Shown in pieces: positions 31,387 through 38,157 of a stretch of DNA of 64,000 bases. The stretch spans positions 107,837 to 171,836 of the IMG/VR virus record IMGVR_UViG_3300033233_000004; one strand, given 5' to 3'. Made by a program: the position numbers and the translations under genes. The stretch is from a virus. How positions within the stretch are numbered: position 1 is the first letter of the stretch; each line of letters begins with the position of its first letter. The notes under the pieces are model-generated. The model saw only the letters and a list, made by a program, of their open reading frames with translations, was not told the origin of the DNA and made no database searches.

Positions 31387-31462
31387 GTGGCTCCGACAGC
31401 AAGAGTCGAACTTGCAACTCCACGGTTAACAGCCGTGTACTCTGCCATTGAGTTATGTCGGA
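31387..31462 (-). tRNA. tRNA-Asn(GTT), CCA encoded
   Basis: Acceptor TCCGACA/TGTCGGA, anticodon arm CACGG-CTGTTAA-CCGTG, T arm GCAAG/CTTGC, then G-CCA. Confidence 0.93.
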
Positions 31463-31544
31463 ATAAAATCTGATGTTCTATTTCCCGCCAAGAGTAGGAT
31501 AGGTAACTCTAACAAGTGTTACTCTCACCCGCATACTCGGTGCC

Positions 31545-31588
31545 TATCTATGTGTATGCGACCCAAGGTAACACAGCGTACATAGATA
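31545..31588 (-). repeat. Inverted repeat upstream of tRNA-Asn
   Basis: TATCTATGT/ACATAGATA; a second pairing GTGTTAC/GTAACAC crosses it and could form a pseudoknot. Confidence 0.45.
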
Positions 31589-31590
31589 CA

Positions 31591-31797
31591 TCAGAAAGCT
31601 TCAAATTCTCCTATATAACTAATACCATATTCCAAAATAGGAAAATCAGAAGTCATGATTTCATCTTCCATACGAAAAGCTTCTATAACAGCTTCTTCTT
31701 TTGTCTGAAATACTTTAGAAGTTCCAAAATAACTTCTCAAAGTATCTTTTCTTTCTTGAGAACCTTCTGGATAATAATCTATATTCTCATTAGATCG
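31591..31797 (-). pseudogene. Small gene with a disrupted start
   Basis: The frame ENIDYYPEGSQERKDTLRSY...ILEYGISYIGEFEAF looks like genuine protein sequence, but the only nearby ATG (31790) is out of frame by one base. A single lost G at that ATG would explain it. It could be a pseudogene or a sequencing error. Confidence 0.45.
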
Positions 31798-31919
31798 TCA
31801 GAGGTCTACTCAAAGTGTCTTCTCGACACATCCAGTATCAACAATTCAAAGTAGCGAACTTCAAATTTACACTGGTCTTAGTTTTCACCAACGATTGATA
31901 CCTTATCACGTCCCAAAAT

Positions 31920-32018
31920 AGTTCTTTTGACTGGATTCGAACCAGTAATCATTCGCTTCTTGTGCACATGGGCGAATACGGGTATTCCGCTCGGCTGCCA
32001 GTTTCGACACAAAAGAAC
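31920..32018 (-). tRNA. tRNA-like sequence, identity unclear
   Basis: A 9-bp closing stem GTTCTTTTG/CAAAAGAAC and a perfect T arm ACTGG-TTCGAAT-CCAGT are present. The middle has a CCGAGCGG D loop-like motif, GAATA/TATTC and TTCGC/GCGAA stems, but no standard 7-base anticodon loop. Either an unusual class II tRNA or a tRNA with an insertion. Confidence 0.45.
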
Positions 32019-32036
32019 ACGATATATCTCCTTTTT

Positions 32037-32186
32037 TTATGAACCAATAGAATAACCACGCTCTTTTAAAGCAGCAAGTATCTTTTTTGCTTCAGAAATA
32101 GCTGCTTCTTTTGTATAACTTTCGTCGCTTATTGAACGAAATCCATACAGAATAGTTGCGATGTCTTCAACAAATAATTTTTCCAT
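32037..32186 (-). CDS. 49-residue protein
   Basis: MEKLFVEDIATILYGFRSIS, helical and charged, with an AGAAGGATACTTTT ribosome site. It lies between tRNA-Tyr and the odd tRNA-like sequence. Function unknown. Confidence 0.5.
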   Translation of the reverse strand: MEKLFVEDIATILYGFRSISDESYTKEAAISEAKKILAALKERGYSIGS

Positions 32187-32207
32187 AAAAGTATCCTTCT
32201 TTCTTTG

Positions 32208-32292
32208 TGTATCAGGATGGATTCGAACCACCAAGGATTTCTCCTACTTGTGGGTTACAGCCACATGCCTTACCAATTGAGGCTACAGATAC
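32208..32292 (-). tRNA. tRNA-Tyr(GTA)
   Basis: Acceptor GTATCTG/CTGATAC, anticodon arm TGTGG-CTGTAAC-CCACA, long variable arm as in bacterial Tyr tRNA, T arm GGTGG/CCATC. Confidence 0.9.
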
Positions 32293-32321
32293 AAACTTGT
32301 AATGGACTCCCAAATTTAATG

Positions 32322-32392
32322 CGGAGCCAGAGAGAATCGAACTCTCAATCCTTGCGTGACAGGCAAGCAGTTTGCCATTAACTTATGACTCC
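32322..32392 (-). tRNA. tRNA-Asp(GTC)
   Basis: Acceptor GGAGTCA/TGGCTCC, anticodon arm CTTGC-CTGTCAC-GCAAG, T arm GAGAG/CTCTC, discriminator G. First tRNA in transcription order. Confidence 0.92.
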
Positions 32393-32427
32393 AAATATTA
32401 ACATTAGAATCTCCCTTATACTTCAAC

Positions 32428-32456
32428 AATATACACACTGAAAACGTAAAAGTCAA
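32428..32456 (-). promoter_or_regulatory. Promoter of the tRNA array
   Basis: TTGACT, 17 bases, TATATT, preceded by the TTTCTC seen at several promoters here; 36 bases upstream of tRNA-Asp. It should start the leftward tRNA transcript. Confidence 0.85.
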
Positions 32457-32479
32457 GAGAAATCTGAACTATTTTTTAA

Positions 32480-32518
32480 AGTGACTGGTGGAACAGATGT
32501 GTAATTATCAGTCACTTC
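32480..32518 (-). repeat. Inverted repeat upstream of the tRNA promoter
   Basis: AAGTGACTG/CAGTCACTT. The remaining sequence to 32711 shows no gene or further feature I can support. Confidence 0.5.
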
Positions 32519-32711
32519 GGGCAGCTTCTCCCCAATGACCAATAAGGTAATTAGGTGAGTTTTTTAGTTGAAAAGCAATAATTAGGTGTGCGGGTTATGC
32601 CCATGGTGGAATGTATCCACACCGATTCTTGTTTTGTGATATGTGATGCTGCTTTCATGTATAATAGTTAGTAGTAATATTTTCTTTTTATAGAGGATTT
32701 GGAAGATTTTT

Positions 32712-33170
32712 TTAGTCTTTCAGGACACCTATAAATTTGGGGTTTTTGAGCAGTTCATTCATCAATTCTACAACAGGTTCCCGTTCTAATTCTCCATTAC
32801 CAGTACCCAATACTGGTACATATACCGATGTATTAGAAAACTCATTAGCATGCTCCTCAAGCCACATCAAGGATTCAGTAATGATGAATATATCCGAAGG
32901 TTGTTTCCATGACAACTGTGGTTTCTTCTTATTGAGACCTTTTGATGGAACACAAATCAGTCGATATTCTTTGAAATATTGATGTGGTTGATATGCCTGA
33001 CAGAAGGCACCATATATAATTGGAAGTTCTGGAAACATCTGTGCAGCATCTCGTGCCAAACCTCGACCCATAACATTCTCGCCAGAATTTTTCCACCCTG
33101 CATTCGTCGGAATAACGATTACTCTTCCAATACTGTGAAACTGCCAAATATTACCAGTAACCCATTGCAT
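32712..33170 (-). CDS. Macro-domain protein
   Basis: A 152-residue protein with the macro fold signature: VIVIPTNAGWKNSGENVMGRGLARDA near the N-terminus (ADP-ribose loop 1) and YVPVLGTGNGELERE (loop 2, residues 117-131). Macro domains bind or remove ADP-ribose or act on ADP-ribose-1''-phosphate, a by-product of tRNA splicing or repair. Either reversal of ADP-ribosylation or clean-up after RNA repair is possible; the sequence does not decide. Confidence 0.8.
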   Translation of the reverse strand: MQWVTGNIWQFHSIGRVIVIPTNAGWKNSGENVMGRGLARDAAQMFPELPIIYGAFCQAYQPHQYFKEYRLICVPSKGLNKKKPQLSWKQPSDIFIITESLMWLEEHANEFSNTSVYVPVLGTGNGELEREPVVELMNELLKNPKFIGVLKD

Positions 33171-33175
33171 ACAAA

Positions 33176-33568
33176 TTATTCCTCTTTAGATTCTTCTGAT
33201 GGTGGAACATGCGGCTTAACAATCACACCTTTATCAGATACTTCTATTTCGCCAAGTTCATCCTCTTCTTCAACCAATTCGAATTGTTCACAACCACATT
33301 CACACGACAATGGAGTATTATGGACTTTATTAAGAAGCTGAATTAACATATCTTCAACAGCATGCTTACTACCAAATGCTGCTTTGAAGTTGAAAACATT
33401 TCCTTTCTCATCAGCAACAGCAACTCCAATATGAGCATGAACAAGTCTGCCAGCATCATCTGCATTTATTACTTCCTGTAATTTGTTGATAGTACTTTCT
33501 ATCTCTTCACGTGCAGTTTCCATTGCTTTTTCAAACTCTGGATTGGGTTGTAATATTTCGTCGCTCAT
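33176..33568 (-). CDS. Acidic protein of unknown function
   Basis: A 130-residue protein with a helical N-half, a CECGCEQFELVEEEDELG segment that may bind metal, and a Ser/Glu-rich tail. It starts the macro-domain transcript or lies just before it (6-base gap). No family recognised. Confidence 0.6.
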   Translation of the reverse strand: MSDEILQPNPEFEKAMETAREEIESTINKLQEVINADDAGRLVHAHIGVAVADEKGNVFNFKAAFGSKHAVEDMLIQLLNKVHNTPLSCECGCEQFELVEEEDELGEIEVSDKGVIVKPHVPPSEESKEE

Positions 33569-33577
33569 AGTATCAAT

Positions 33578-33835
33578 TCAGGATGGTTTTTTTGGTAGTT
33601 CAATAGTTTGTTTTGGTTTTGTTCGTGGGTCTGGCTTTCCACCGGAGAATGCGCCGCCATTGACAAGATGAAACCATCCATTAATAGGTTTCAATTTCAT
33701 CATACATTCTGGACATACACAACCGTCCCATATCAGTTCCCACCCAAGAGGACAAAATATACCAGAAGCCTGTATGTAACAATAATCACATGTCCACACA
33801 GGTAACGATGCCGACAAATTCTCCTTTATGCCCAT
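33578..33835 (-). CDS. Small zinc-binding protein
   Basis: Eighty-five residues with WTCDYCYIQASGIFCPLGWE and CVCPECMMKL, two CxxC knuckles, and a Pro/Lys-rich tail. It overlaps the exonuclease gene by 10 bases. Function unknown. Confidence 0.65.
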   Translation of the reverse strand: MGIKENLSASLPVWTCDYCYIQASGIFCPLGWELIWDGCVCPECMMKLKPINGWFHLVNGGAFSGGKPDPRTKPKQTIELPKKPS

Positions 33836-34422
33836 GGATTTTCTTTCACTGGATAATCTTTGAAGTCATCAAACAACGACACACCTTCGATTAACCGCGC
33901 AATAGCCTCTGCTTCCCAAATTGCCCCGTTAAGTGCGTAATGCGGTGTTGGCTCATTAGGAATACCAAGCTTCTCATAGATAAACGATGCTGACATATCC
34001 TTGGGATACCAGAAACCTTTCCACTGACGATAATGCGTATGCGCAACTGTATGCAGGTCATATACTCGATGCGTGAATATATTCAAAGTCTTCTTGAGAC
34101 CACAACGTTCCATTTCTTGTGTGATAAAATCAAGGTCAAACTTCGAATTATGTCCAGCCAGAACAGGTGATGTATTTTGCTCCCGGCACCACGCAAAAAA
34201 ATTAGATAATACAACTACTATTGGGTCTGGTAACGCTTTCAAGGATTCTACTGTCATTCCATTGACATCTAAGGCACCTTGTGTAATCTCAACATTGGCA
34301 CTTGGACGACCTTCTCCATAAAAATACTGTGTTGGGTCATCATAATTAACAGCACCTATACTAATAATACCGTGAAGCCACGGTTTCAAACCTGTTGTCT
34401 CGACATCAACTACAATAGGCAT
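33826..34422 (-). CDS. DnaQ-like 3'-5' exonuclease, last catalytic Asp replaced
   Basis: Start at MPIVVDVETTG with GAGG upstream. The 198-residue protein has Exo I (DVETTG), Exo II (AGHNSKFDLDF) and an Exo III-like PHYALNGAIWEAEA. DEDDh enzymes need H-x-A-x-x-D here; the final Asp is Gly. Three of four metal ligands remain. The protein may be inactive, altered, or use a nearby acid. Possible roles: proofreading, RNA trimming or a binding protein. Confidence 0.82.
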   Translation of the reverse strand: MPIVVDVETTGLKPWLHGIISIGAVNYDDPTQYFYGEGRPSANVEITQGALDVNGMTVESLKALPDPIVVVLSNFFAWCREQNTSPVLAGHNSKFDLDFITQEMERCGLKKTLNIFTHRVYDLHTVAHTHYRQWKGFWYPKDMSASFIYEKLGIPNEPTPHYALNGAIWEAEAIARLIEGVSLFDDFKDYPVKENPWA

Positions 34423-34430
34423 GTGATGCC

Positions 34431-35021
34431 TCACTCTGTCGTATTTGAATTGTGTTCGCCACTTTGTTGTTGCTCTCCATTTGTAGTGCCGCAAGCAGCC
34501 ATCTTGCGCTCGTAGTAGTGGAGAGACTTATTAATCTTACGAATAGCCGTCTCTGCTCTCTTTGCTTTTGTGAACCATCGTTTCTTTCGGTCATACAACT
34601 GGATGATCTTAGCTTCGTCGGTTCTTTCTTTCGGTTTTGGCTCTTGTCGGAATCGCAAAAAGAAGCCACGCACATACTCAACATTGAACGTCTCATCCTT
34701 TGCCATGTCACCATGCTTCAGTCCACGGCAATGACACAACTCATGCAAGAGCGTTCTCGCTATGTTCATTGCCGGGTCATCATCTTTCCGGCACGAGTGA
34801 ACTCGGTCTGCATCCTTCGATATTTTGAGAACAACCACCCCACTATTATAATAGGCATAACCGCCACAAAAGCCATCCCGCACTCGTCGGTAAATACAGG
34901 TGATGCTAACCCGCTCCGGCTTCGTGTGAGTTCTCCAATATTCTTTCATCACGGTGGAGACGATACGCCGGATGTCCCTGTTCTGATACTTTGTCTTATT
35001 GTAAATTGCGATTCGGCTCAT
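34431..35021 (-). CDS. Zinc metallopeptidase-like protein
   Basis: Start at MSRIAIYNKTKYQNRDIRRI with an AAAGGAGAGCC site. The 196-residue protein has LLHELCHCRGLKHGD, an HExxHxxGxxH zinc site of metzincin type, and a Lys/Arg-rich C-terminal helix region. It may be a protease acting on host or virion proteins; SprT-like DNA-repair proteases have a shorter HExxH form. Last gene before the CRISPR array. Confidence 0.7.
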   Translation of the reverse strand: MSRIAIYNKTKYQNRDIRRIVSTVMKEYWRTHTKPERVSITCIYRRVRDGFCGGYAYYNSGVVVLKISKDADRVHSCRKDDDPAMNIARTLLHELCHCRGLKHGDMAKDETFNVEYVRGFFLRFRQEPKPKERTDEAKIIQLYDRKKRWFTKAKRAETAIRKINKSLHYYERKMAACGTTNGEQQQSGEHNSNTTE

Positions 35022-35102
35022 TGCTTGGCTCTCCTTTCTTGGCTCGGACACCGTGTCCTTGCATACTACAATATAACACATGACATTTTTGTCGTTCACT
35101 CG

Positions 35103-35128
35103 GTTGCGATTCTGTTCTGTGTTCGCAA
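35103..35128. repeat. Inverted repeat in the region flanking the CRISPR array
   Basis: TTGCGA/TCGCAA separated by 14 bases. The 35100-35273 segment carries no gene; it is the candidate leader if the array is read on the plus strand. Confidence 0.4.
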
Positions 35129-35273
35129 GTCAACACGGTCTAAGTCATTACGCATCGGTCAATAATTCTGTCAAGAGCGTTTCCCGAATTGCGCTCGATC
35201 TCGTTTGGAAGTTGCCGATTGCCGCTCACGCTCACAAGAAAATTTATTTTCAAGAGCCTGATTCCTGTTCCGA

Positions 35274-35507
35274 CTGTCATCTCATACACACGTGCGAGTT
35301 GCAACGGGGAATCATGAATCAAATCAGAATCTCAGCAAACTGTCATCTCATACACACGTGCGAGTTGCAACATCTGACCGAGCCGTAAGATGTTGATCGC
35401 AGCATTCCTGTCATCTCATACACACGTGCGAGTTGCAACACGAACACTCTCTTCTATGAGGATGATTACCACAAGCTGTCATCTCATACACACGTGCGAG
35501 TTGCAAC
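35274..35507. CRISPR. Four-repeat CRISPR array beside a TnpB/Cas12-like gene
   Basis: Four identical 32-bp repeats start at 35274, 35340, 35408 and 35476. On the plus strand they begin CTGTCATCTCATACA and end GCGAGTTGCAAC; three unrelated spacers of 34, 36 and 36 bases lie between them. The repeat end GTTGCAAC is self-complementary, and a TGCAAC end is known from Cas12f-type repeats. There is no cas1 or cas2 nearby. Spacer 2 matches the 3' part of a tnpB gene (see findings). The array begins 26 bases after the nuclease stop codon, where TnpB elements normally encode their guide RNA. Transcription direction is not settled. Confidence 0.93.
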
Positions 35508-35533
35508 CACTATACAAATCTGTCAACACCAGT

Positions 35534-36814
35534 CTATACAATCTGTATAGCTTCCGCTAACCCAAACTTTTGAGACCCTTCTGACTCGATACACCCGTCA
35601 GTCGGTGAGACGAACGTCTCTTTACAGGCTTGCGCCTGTTGGCTCTGACCGAGCCTTAAGATGTTAATAGCAGCATTCAAATCTCGATTTATTTCAAGCC
35701 CACATTCGCATGTATATATTCGTTCCGCTAACGTCTTCTTTTGCACACGACCACACTGTGAACATGTACTTGTTGTTCCTGCTGCTTTTACTTTCACAAA
35801 GACCCTACCAGCTTCTTCCGCTTTGTAGGCAATCTGATTCAAAAACTGTGACCAACCAGCATCAGCAATAGACTTATTCAATCCGTTCGGTAAACTTGAT
35901 TTTGGCTTACATCGCTTAGACATTGTTTTTACGTTCAAATCTTCAACAGCAATCAACCCATACTGATTTACAAGCGTTCGAGACAATTTATGGTGAAAAT
36001 CTGCTCGTTGTCTACGAATCTTGGTATGTAAAGCAACAACTCGTTTTTTAGCGTTTTGACGACGATTAGAGCCTTTGGCCTTGCGACTCAAACTTTGTTG
36101 TGCTTCGGTTAGCGCAACCGCCGCCTTACGATACCAACGAGGGTTTTCTATTGCCTGTCCAGTAGATAACATAGCAAAGGTGTTCAAACCAACATCAATA
36201 CCGACTTGTTTGTCGGTATTAGGTAATCTTTGACAAGGTACATTATTACAAGAAAATACAACATACCACTCATTTGCTTCTCGTTTGATTATTGTAGTCT
36301 TGATTGTCCCAAGAATACTGCGGTCTATCTTGACACGAACAAGACCAATGTTCAAGAATCTTACAACGAATCTACCACTTGGGAGCTTCACAAGTTTACA
36401 ACCAGAACCGTATGTTGGATACACAAGACTATCCCATCTATCTCGTCCTTTGAATCGAGGAAAACCTGCGGCTTTACCTGCACCTACTTGTACACGTTTC
36501 TCGAATGCCTTGTAAGCCTTATGTAGACGGTCTAATACCGCATTACAAGTTTGTGCTGGTACTTGACCAAGACCAGCAGGGTCAGAAATACGGGCTTCTG
36601 GATAAAATCTCATCTGGTCATACGCAGTAAGCGATGATACAGAAGACGTATATTTCTTTTTGTTCTCATTCCAAAACTTGGGTGTAGACTTGTACTGATG
36701 TATACGCTGTTCCAACGCAGCATTATACAGAGACCGAGTTGCATTCAATTGTAACTCAAGTTTCTGAATTTGAACCTTGTTAGGATACAAACGATATTTA
36801 AATGATTTACGCAT
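35534..36814 (-). CDS. tnpB: TnpB/Cas12-like RNA-guided nuclease
   Basis: A 426-residue protein of IS605 OrfB type. N-terminus MRKSFKYRLYPNKVQIQKLE is the usual TnpB start; the RuvC catalytic residues are intact: D207 (VGIDVGLN), E291 (AVEDLN) and D378 (NRDLNAA); a zinc ribbon uses C351, C354, C369 and C371. TnpB enzymes use a guide RNA from their own 3' end to cut DNA, and Cas12 nucleases evolved from them. Here a CRISPR array lies at that 3' position, there is no TnpA transposase, and the size fits compact type V-U/Cas12f-like effectors. It could still be an ordinary TnpB; only guide-RNA data would decide. Confidence 0.92.
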   Translation of the reverse strand: MRKSFKYRLYPNKVQIQKLELQLNATRSLYNAALEQRIHQYKSTPKFWNENKKKYTSSVSSLTAYDQMRFYPEARISDPAGLGQVPAQTCNAVLDRLHKAYKAFEKRVQVGAGKAAGFPRFKGRDRWDSLVYPTYGSGCKLVKLPSGRFVVRFLNIGLVRVKIDRSILGTIKTTIIKREANEWYVVFSCNNVPCQRLPNTDKQVGIDVGLNTFAMLSTGQAIENPRWYRKAAVALTEAQQSLSRKAKGSNRRQNAKKRVVALHTKIRRQRADFHHKLSRTLVNQYGLIAVEDLNVKTMSKRCKPKSSLPNGLNKSIADAGWSQFLNQIAYKAEEAGRVFVKVKAAGTTSTCSQCGRVQKKTLAERIYTCECGLEINRDLNAAINILRLGQSQQAQACKETFVSPTDGCIESEGSQKFGLAEAIQIV

Positions 36815-36824
36815 AGTACAAGTC

Positions 36825-37250
36825 CTAAATCATAAGTACGTCTATACTGACTTGATACGCCAGTACTGTATGTTGATTGTAATATTGTTTCGTGAATTTG
36901 GCAATCTTAATAATATCTTCTCTGGAACAACTAATACGCACTGGTATCATTGGCTCAACAATAAGAGTTTTTGTTTGTGGATGTATCCAAGTACCTTTGG
37001 CTGTTTTGAGTAATGTCATTCCTTCTGAAAGTGAATAAACGAAATCATCCCATTGTTGATGGTAAGAAACTGAAATTTCATTACCATCCTTATCATTTGC
37101 TGGTACCAAAATCTCCCACATCATTACAGGAATAGATGGCAATTCAAAAAAAGCACGCGCATGACGAATACGATCTTGTTCTGCAAAAAGAGTATGCACT
37201 AACAAACTGCCATTACTAAGCCGTTGTTTTAAACATTTAAAACTACTCAT
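36825..37250 (-). CDS. Protein of unknown function
   Basis: A 141-residue protein (MSSFKCLKQRLSNGSLLVHT) with a beta-rich middle and FFELPSIPVMMWEILVPAND. It ends 10 bases upstream of the nuclease gene, so the two may share a transcript. No known Cas or accessory family recognised. Confidence 0.6.
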   Translation of the reverse strand: MSSFKCLKQRLSNGSLLVHTLFAEQDRIRHARAFFELPSIPVMMWEILVPANDKDGNEISVSYHQQWDDFVYSLSEGMTLLKTAKGTWIHPQTKTLIVEPMIPVRISCSREDIIKIAKFTKQYYNQHTVLAYQVSIDVLMI

Positions 37251-37315
37251 TCTTCCTCGCCTTCAGTATTAAATTCATTCACAACTGACCAACACCCGAT
37301 ACCACATTTTGATAT

Positions 37316-37546
37316 CTATTGGTTTATCCAATCATGAATAGCAATACCGACCAATGTCACCGGCCCACCAATTACCGAAACCGCCACACTATAGACCACA
37401 TTTATTTTATGCTCCCTATCTTGAATTTCGGGATGGTATGTGCGGTTTATTTCAGCATCATAATAACGAACCATCGGACGAAGTGCCAATAAGACACAAA
37501 CAATCCACAAACAAGCTATGGGATGCTTTAAAAGGAATCGTGTCAT
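37316..37546 (-). CDS. Two-helix membrane protein
   Basis: Seventy-six residues with helices at HPIACLWIVCVLLALRPM and VVYSVAVSVIGGPVTLVGIA joined by a charged loop. A consensus promoter lies upstream. Could be a holin-like or envelope protein; no further evidence. Confidence 0.65.
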   Translation of the reverse strand: MTRFLLKHPIACLWIVCVLLALRPMVRYYDAEINRTYHPEIQDREHKINVVYSVAVSVIGGPVTLVGIAIHDWINQ

Positions 37547-37593
37547 TTGTTTACTGCCACCTTTCTTTGTTTATTTTTGATATAAGTAATTTT

Positions 37594-37622
37594 AATATAC
37601 ACAAATAAAAAATCAAAGTCAA
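37594..37622 (-). promoter_or_regulatory. Sigma70-type promoter
   Basis: TTGACT, 17 bases, TATATT, upstream of the two-helix membrane protein gene; the -35 overlaps the end of the preceding gene. Confidence 0.85.
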
Positions 37623-37894
37623 GTTCTTGGTACTTTTTCTTTATCGAGAAACGAAATCCTCATAGAAGGATAAGAATGACCATCTACAACCTTTAAGTTT
37701 TGCTCAATAATGTAGTTTCGATAACCCGTATTAAATAACAGATTATGTAATCGTTGTAATTCTCCATCAGGAATCAATTGACATTGAACATACATCTCAT
37801 GATGACAAGAACATTCAGTATTGAAGCCATTATCCCGTAGAAGCTTTACTTCTGGACGAATGTATTCCTCTATAACTTCTTCCAACCATGTCAT
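37619..37894 (-). CDS. Small protein of unknown function
   Basis: Ninety-one residues with a CSCHHEMYVQCQL segment and a beta-rich C-half. Overlaps the upstream membrane-protein gene by 4 bases. No family recognised. Confidence 0.6.
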   Translation of the reverse strand: MTWLEEVIEEYIRPEVKLLRDNGFNTECSCHHEMYVQCQLIPDGELQRLHNLLFNTGYRNYIIEQNLKVVDGHSYPSMRISFLDKEKVPRT

Positions 37895-38157
37895 AGTTTC
37901 ACTGCCATGTAAATAAACAGAATGAGATAAACAATCTGGACGACATAGCTCTGAACAGTACTATATTTCTTATAATACTCTGGTTGCATCATTTTTTTCA
38001 ACTGTTTGGAAAGAACTGAATTAATGATATATAATACAACCACGCTTACAGCAGCGTAACGCAGATTAGGAACATACAACAGAATATAACCAAGCGTTAA
38101 AATAGTCAAAGCAAATATTGGCAGAACGATACAAATAGCAAACAAAGTTCCTTTCAA
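37891..38157 (-). CDS. Membrane protein
   Basis: Eighty-eight residues with three hydrophobic segments (FAICIVLPIFALTILTLGYI, YAAVSVVVLYIINSVL, YVVQIVYLILFIYMAV). Four-base overlaps on both sides place it in an operon with the zinc-ribbon protein. Confidence 0.65.
   Translation of the reverse strand: MKGTLFAICIVLPIFALTILTLGYILLYVPNLRYAAVSVVVLYIINSVLSKQLKKMMQPEYYKKYSTVQSYVVQIVYLILFIYMAVKL

Noticed and set aside
34452-35165. Long plus-strand frame opposite the metallopeptidase gene
   Set aside because: It is the complement of a gene with a clear zinc site and ribosome site.
35274-35507. Simple tandem repeat or promoter repeats instead of CRISPR
   Set aside because: Repeats are identical over 32 bp while the 34-36-base intervals are unrelated to each other and of near-constant length, which fits a CRISPR array.
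35534-36814. Cas-Phi or Cas-lambda type huge-phage effector
   Set aside because: Those proteins have about 700-800 residues and different N-terminal regions; this one has TnpB length and the TnpB start.
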